Positions 59,970-64,000 of a stretch of 64,000 nucleotides of DNA are shown here, in pieces (position 1 is the stretch's first letter; each line of letters starts with the position of its first letter). The notes below the pieces were generated by a model. It made no database searches and was not told where the DNA came from. It saw nothing but the letters and a program-made list of their open reading frames with translations. The stretch comes from Phorcus lineatus (lineage: Eukaryota > Mollusca > Gastropoda > Trochida > Trochidae), in assembly GCA_921293015.1 (NCBI GenBank), contig OV121084.1, forward strand, positions 48,457,864 through 48,521,863, in the 5' to 3' direction. The translations under genes and the position numbers were made by a program.

Positions 59970-60302
59970 ACTATGTCAGCATGCTTATTAAGCTGTGTCG
60001 ACAATGAGTATATCTGAAGCATATTTATACTATGTATAGAAATATCTCTGTAAGAAAGACGTGTCCATCCTTCTACAGCATCTGCTATTGTTGACAAAGC
60101 TCAGTTGAAGAAGTGTCATGGAATGTGCCCCATTGTCAAGCTGGCTCTGACAGTAACAGAGCATTTTGTCCCCTTTCAGAAATAGAACTGGACATAGTAG
60201 ACAGCCCTGTGGTACTCCAATGTCGCGTTCCGAAATCTCTTGGCTAAAATATTGTTTTATTTGAATGTATAGTGGACTGTATCCAAGGCAATTCACCCAC
60301 AA
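59970..60302 (-). pseudogene. Non-LTR reverse transcriptase fragment, antisense
   Basis: The minus-strand translation contains SERDIGVPQGCLLCPVLFL; GVPQG (60204-60218) followed by L-x-P-V-L-F is the conserved RT block B' of non-LTR elements. In the same frame, 65 codons on and after a stop, KYASDILIVD appears (YASD at 60012-60023), a degraded form of the catalytic YADD box. The gap between the blocks is longer than is usual for these enzymes, so an insertion is likely. Beyond it the frame closes, and an overlapping 84-codon frame (59843-60097) has no clear RT similarity. No endonuclease, ends or tail are seen. An old inactive fragment on the strand opposite to the LINE at 50325. Confidence 0.72.
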
Positions 60303-60796
60303 TGGAAGAGATTATTAGCATGTTGTAGTGAACAATGAAGGAACAGGAAAGTTTTGTGAGGTGGCATTCCCGTGAATGATTAATTACTTACACCTGAAGC
60401 AGAACTAATGTAGGAAAAAGTAACATTTACCATACATGATTGAACAGGTGTGGCTAAGCATGCCTATAAATAGCATTGATTTTTGTTTCATATTACTTGT
60501 ATCAAATCGAGCAGATTCTATTTTGTATAGTATATTGTAGTCACTTCGCTATAAATTTTCAAGAGCAGAAAAAAATCTCATTTTCAGCTTTTTTTATTTT
60601 CTTTGGGGACTATTAATATTTTCAAAATGAAGAAAAAAATCGACTCAAAATTCTACAGTGACCAATATGATGAATTAATTATATGAATATATCAATGTAA
60701 ATGATTTGACAAAGAAATTGAAATATCAAATTAGTCACTGTATCATTATTTTCTTTATTATTTTAATATGTCTAGTTTAATTACAATTTAGATATA
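60303..60796. other. AT-rich stretch, no gene seen
   Basis: Nothing recognisable between the RT fragment and the TA-flanked element. Confidence 0.45.
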
Positions 60797-61546
60797 CTGT
60801 AAAATCATTTATTTTCGCGGGGTGTTATTTTCGCGCAAACATAACAAAAATGACTGATTCGCGGGGTTTCATTTTCGCACATATCGACTAAGCAATGGGA
60901 AAAATTTGGGGAGCAAAACTACATGCACCGTGCAGCAAAGATTACAGTGGAATAGTTATTAACTTATAAAAACAATATTTATTCAAAAAGTCGATGATCA
61001 AATTTTTTTTATCTATTGTCATTAAACGTCTTCAAGGTTTGAAGTGGTAACGATACCTGTCGCCAAGTTTTCCCGGAAGTAAACATTCGGAACGGTTTAG
61101 TTTGATCTTTAACTCCAAACAATAGTGTTTGAATGATGTGACTTCTTGAGATCTCGTTCAAAGAAATATCATACCGAACCGAAAATATACGCACGGAATC
61201 GAAGCTCTAGTGTAACGCAATCAAAACATCAGGACACGCATATTGGCGATCAAGAGTGGATTCCGCCAGGCCGTATTATTGTGATGACTGTGTTTGCACA
61301 ACAAACAACGTGCATATCGGCGTATGATGTACACACTTGTGAGAGCTCTTAATTAGTGACTCGTCATTAATGAACGAACCAAACATTCCTGTGAGTAATA
61401 AAATGTGTCAACCAAATTATTTGTCTGTTACTGGTTTTCTTCACGTTCATAACCATAATATTTCGCGATGTTTTATTATTCGCGCATTATGGCTTTGCGC
61501 GAAAAGCGCGAAAATTAAACCCCCGCGAAATATTATGATTTTACAG
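60797..61546. mobile_element. 750-bp TA-flanked non-autonomous DNA transposon, copy 2
   Basis: Same ends, orientation and interior as 42990-43741, flanked by TA (60795-60796, 61547-61548). Differences are scattered substitutions and 1-5-bp indels. The minus-strand frame of copy 1 persists from about residue 11 onward (61009-61194 here) with few amino-acid changes, but a TAG closes it upstream in this copy. CpG-containing sites are over-represented among the differences seen, as expected from methylation-driven decay. Confidence 0.88.
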
Positions 61547-63443
61547 TAGCTTTAACATAAAAACAATAGAAAAACGGACATGTTTTTTCAATATTATCCA
61601 ATACAAAAAAATCATTTATCAAGAAGAATCTGAATCCTTGACAAACATCAAGAAAATGGAAAGACTTTAGTTAATATATGTTATGTACAGACAACTCTTA
61701 GTGTATTTTTTTATGGTTTCATATTTAGAAATCCTTTGTTAAATAACCTAATCCCTATTAATACAATCTTTAGTCACACATTCTTGCTTTAAATATGCAT
61801 GTATCTTCACGTCAAAGGGCACAAGGGCAGAGATCCCGCTGTGAAATTAATGCATGTACTTGAAAATTTCCTCAAGAATTCTTACATCTGTCTGTAGGCA
61901 TAATTTACTGTAACATCTTAACATAACTTTACATCTTATATGTGAAGGGAGTATCAAGCATCATTGTATACATATTTCTTTGAACATAAAAATTCATGAT
62001 ACACATTAAGATAGTTGCAAATATGTTAAATTGTCTTAAAGAATGTTCACTAAAGATAATATGCATAGATTATATTTTTAAGTTGATATTGAATATAAAA
62101 CCAAATTATAATTTTAAAAAAAAGAAAGTTTCAATGCTATTTTCCTGCACACGCGTTATGTTGTTAATCCTTTTTTAAAGTTTGTAAAAGACAGTGGTTT
62201 TAACAACTAGTTAACATAAATACACTAACAGAACTCTAATTTTAAATTTTTCAACTTTGTCAAACCTTAATAGCCACAGGCATATTCTCCCACTAGCAGT
62301 TTACCTGCAAAACCATTCCAGGTAAATGGCCAATTAATAGGAATTATAGATTGACCCACGAGGTTATACATAATGAAGAAATATGAAATGGTTTCACCTA
62401 GAACCAGAGTAAGTGCCATGATAATGTCTCATTGATATTAACTCTTTACATACTGCAAGCGCATATAAGCGCAAGGAAAAGGTAGCTTCTCAAACCCAAT
62501 GACACACTGAGGTGCATTCGCATAAGGTAGTACAGTATAGTATTAGTGACACACCTGACAAAACCTACATGACAATTTTCACATTTACACCTTACAAACT
62601 AGTCTGAACAAAAAAATAAATATTTTTTCAAAATATATCAGCATTTTTTAAAGGCATTGTAATTAGTTATATAATACTACAATAAAGTATTGATAAATTA
62701 TTGTCTACCTTTTATTTTTATAGGTAAATTTGATCTCAGTTTGATCGCAAACCCAAAGTTTAAAGTAAAAATTTAAATTTGTCAATTATTTTATTGCCAA
62801 TTCTGCAAAAAATTAAGCTATTGCTGAAATAAATTAGTTAATTTCATGAATCACATATATAAATGAGGTTACAATGGTGTTTTTTAATTGAATTAAGTGC
62901 ACATTAACCCGGATTCAAAACCGCTCCTTAATTTATCTTATTCTACAACGTCATTGGAATTATATCTGCTTGTACTGGTTGTAGTTCAAATTCACCACGT
63001 AGCATTCATCAATATTCATTCATCAATAAATCATATCAATAATGAATTAAAGGGATGGGATTATTCAGCTCCTACTGTATAACTGTGTATTAGTACATTG
63101 CACATCAGCTGGCTAAACCTCCCACTGCCTCACCCTACCCCCCCTCTTTTCAATAAGGGAAACCCCCAAACTTACCCAACTGCACACACCCTCTATTTTG
63201 TTAACTCTTATAGCCACTTATGTATGTCTATGTTATGTCACAGTATTCTATTGTCCATTTTGAGATTATTTATATCTTTGGATAAATTTTATATTTTTTT
63301 ATAATTTTATTTCTTTTCAACAGTTTTTAATTTTATGTATATGATAAATCATACAAATATGCAATTATTTTATAAAATGGTTGTTTTTTTAGAAGAGTGT
63401 TCAAAACATAAATGATTTCTTCAAAATTTGTGTCTTTAAACAT
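61547..63443. other. AT-rich stretch, no gene seen
   Basis: Short frames only. Mildly GC-richer text near 62455-62530 (GCAAGCGCATATAAGCGCAAG, an imperfect GCGC inverted repeat) and a C-rich run CCTACCCCCCCTCTTTTC at 63135 were noted without interpretation. Confidence 0.45.
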
Positions 63444-63545
63444 AGTGATAATGTTCATTTTGTAGTGATAATGTTCATTTTGTAGTGATAATGTTCATTT
63501 TGTAGTGATAATGTTCATTTTGTAGTAATAATGTTCATTTTGTGG
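63444..63545. repeat. 20-bp minisatellite, five units
   Basis: AGTGATAATGTTCATTTTGT repeated head to tail; the first four units are essentially identical, the fifth has GTAATAATG and a partial sixth GGTAATAATGT. A recent, probably length-variable array. Confidence 0.95.
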
Positions 63546-64000
63546 TAATAATGTATGCATGTTTCATCATATTCAAAATTGTTCATAACATTTTCTAAAT
63601 GCACTGAAAATACTTATTTGTTATCTCATTCAGATATTTATTTCTAATTCACAATCCATGACATTTAAAGGATTAAAAAAGCAATTACATTAATCTTGTT
63701 GGTTGATCAAGTATTTGATTCCCAAAGATCAATTGTTTGACAGATGTTAAATAAATAAAAAGTTTCAAACAGAAATGGATTAGCAAGAAAGCTTATGAAG
63801 CCATCTTCTTCACAAATATCTATCTGTTTTAAAGATCTTGTCAGTTTTCTATTATTGAAATAAAATATTTCTTTTGTTCACTATGATCTTTGTTATCTTG
63901 TCATCCATGGTTAAATCCTGTGTAATGATTTGCGGTTACCCGACTATGGCAATGTAAACCAAACAGATTATCTGGATTAATGTACTAGTGGCTAACACAA
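63546..64000. other. AT-rich window end, no gene seen
   Basis: No recognisable gene, repeat or RNA up to the window end. Confidence 0.45.

Noticed and set aside
1-64000. CRISPR array, operon or prokaryotic features
   Set aside because: Tandem arrays here lack the spacer/repeat alternation of CRISPR, and gene density, SINEs and LINE remnants are those of an animal genome.

Overview
The window is AT-rich eukaryotic (metazoan) DNA with no complete host protein-coding gene that I can support. Open frames are short, usually under 100 codons, often overlap on opposite strands, and mostly lie in tandem repeats or transposon remnants. Repeat content points to a mollusc, most likely a bivalve. The clues are a SINE tail of the type I recall from scallops and oysters (27934-28043 and about 35110-35215), a 750-bp TA-flanked element whose ends carry TTTTCGCGGGG (two copies), a pogo/Tigger-like DNA transposon relic, and non-LTR retrotransposon fragments. 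These family assignments come from memory of mollusc repeats; no database search was run.

Layout. 1-9 kb holds sparse AT-rich DNA, two TTAA-flanked MITE families (284-636, 6195-6423, 8113-8589) and a nearly spacerless 170-bp palindrome (7843-8012) with a diverged single-arm relative at 11895-12035. 9-15 kb has three GC/CpG-richer islands without convincing ORFs and a perfect 29-bp-stem hairpin (10135-10226). 19-24 kb is dominated by a 17-bp minisatellite (19472-19972) and a 26-bp-based satellite with higher-order structure (22310-23435). 26-35 kb has a 5'-truncated SINE with a 10-bp target-site duplication, hairpin MITEs, a 143/287-bp dimeric tandem array (31035-31745), a 107-bp array (33695-34375) and a tRNA-headed SINE. 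36-41 kb has a MITE, a 52-bp minisatellite (37410-38075), a 62-bp array (38969-39305) and a second tRNA-derived SINE. 43-54 kb has the first 752-bp TA-flanked element, two more MITEs, a LINE 3' end with a recognisable CCHC-type C-terminus (50325-50692), a nearly identical 422/423-bp tandem duplication carrying POU-octamer motifs (50909-51753), and the internally deleted Tigger-like element (53864-54895). 55-64 kb has more GC-richer islands, an antisense reverse-transcriptase fragment (about 59970-60302), the second copy of the TA-flanked element (60797-61546) and a 20-bp minisatellite (63444-63545).

Interpretation. No genes here work together in a pathway. The window reads as a large intergenic region or a very long intron: a transposon and satellite graveyard with islands of non-repetitive, CpG-richer sequence that could be cis-regulatory elements of a gene outside the window. 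The strongest calls are the structural repeats, whose periods and termini can be counted directly. The regulatory-island calls are weak and rest only on local composition and short motifs.
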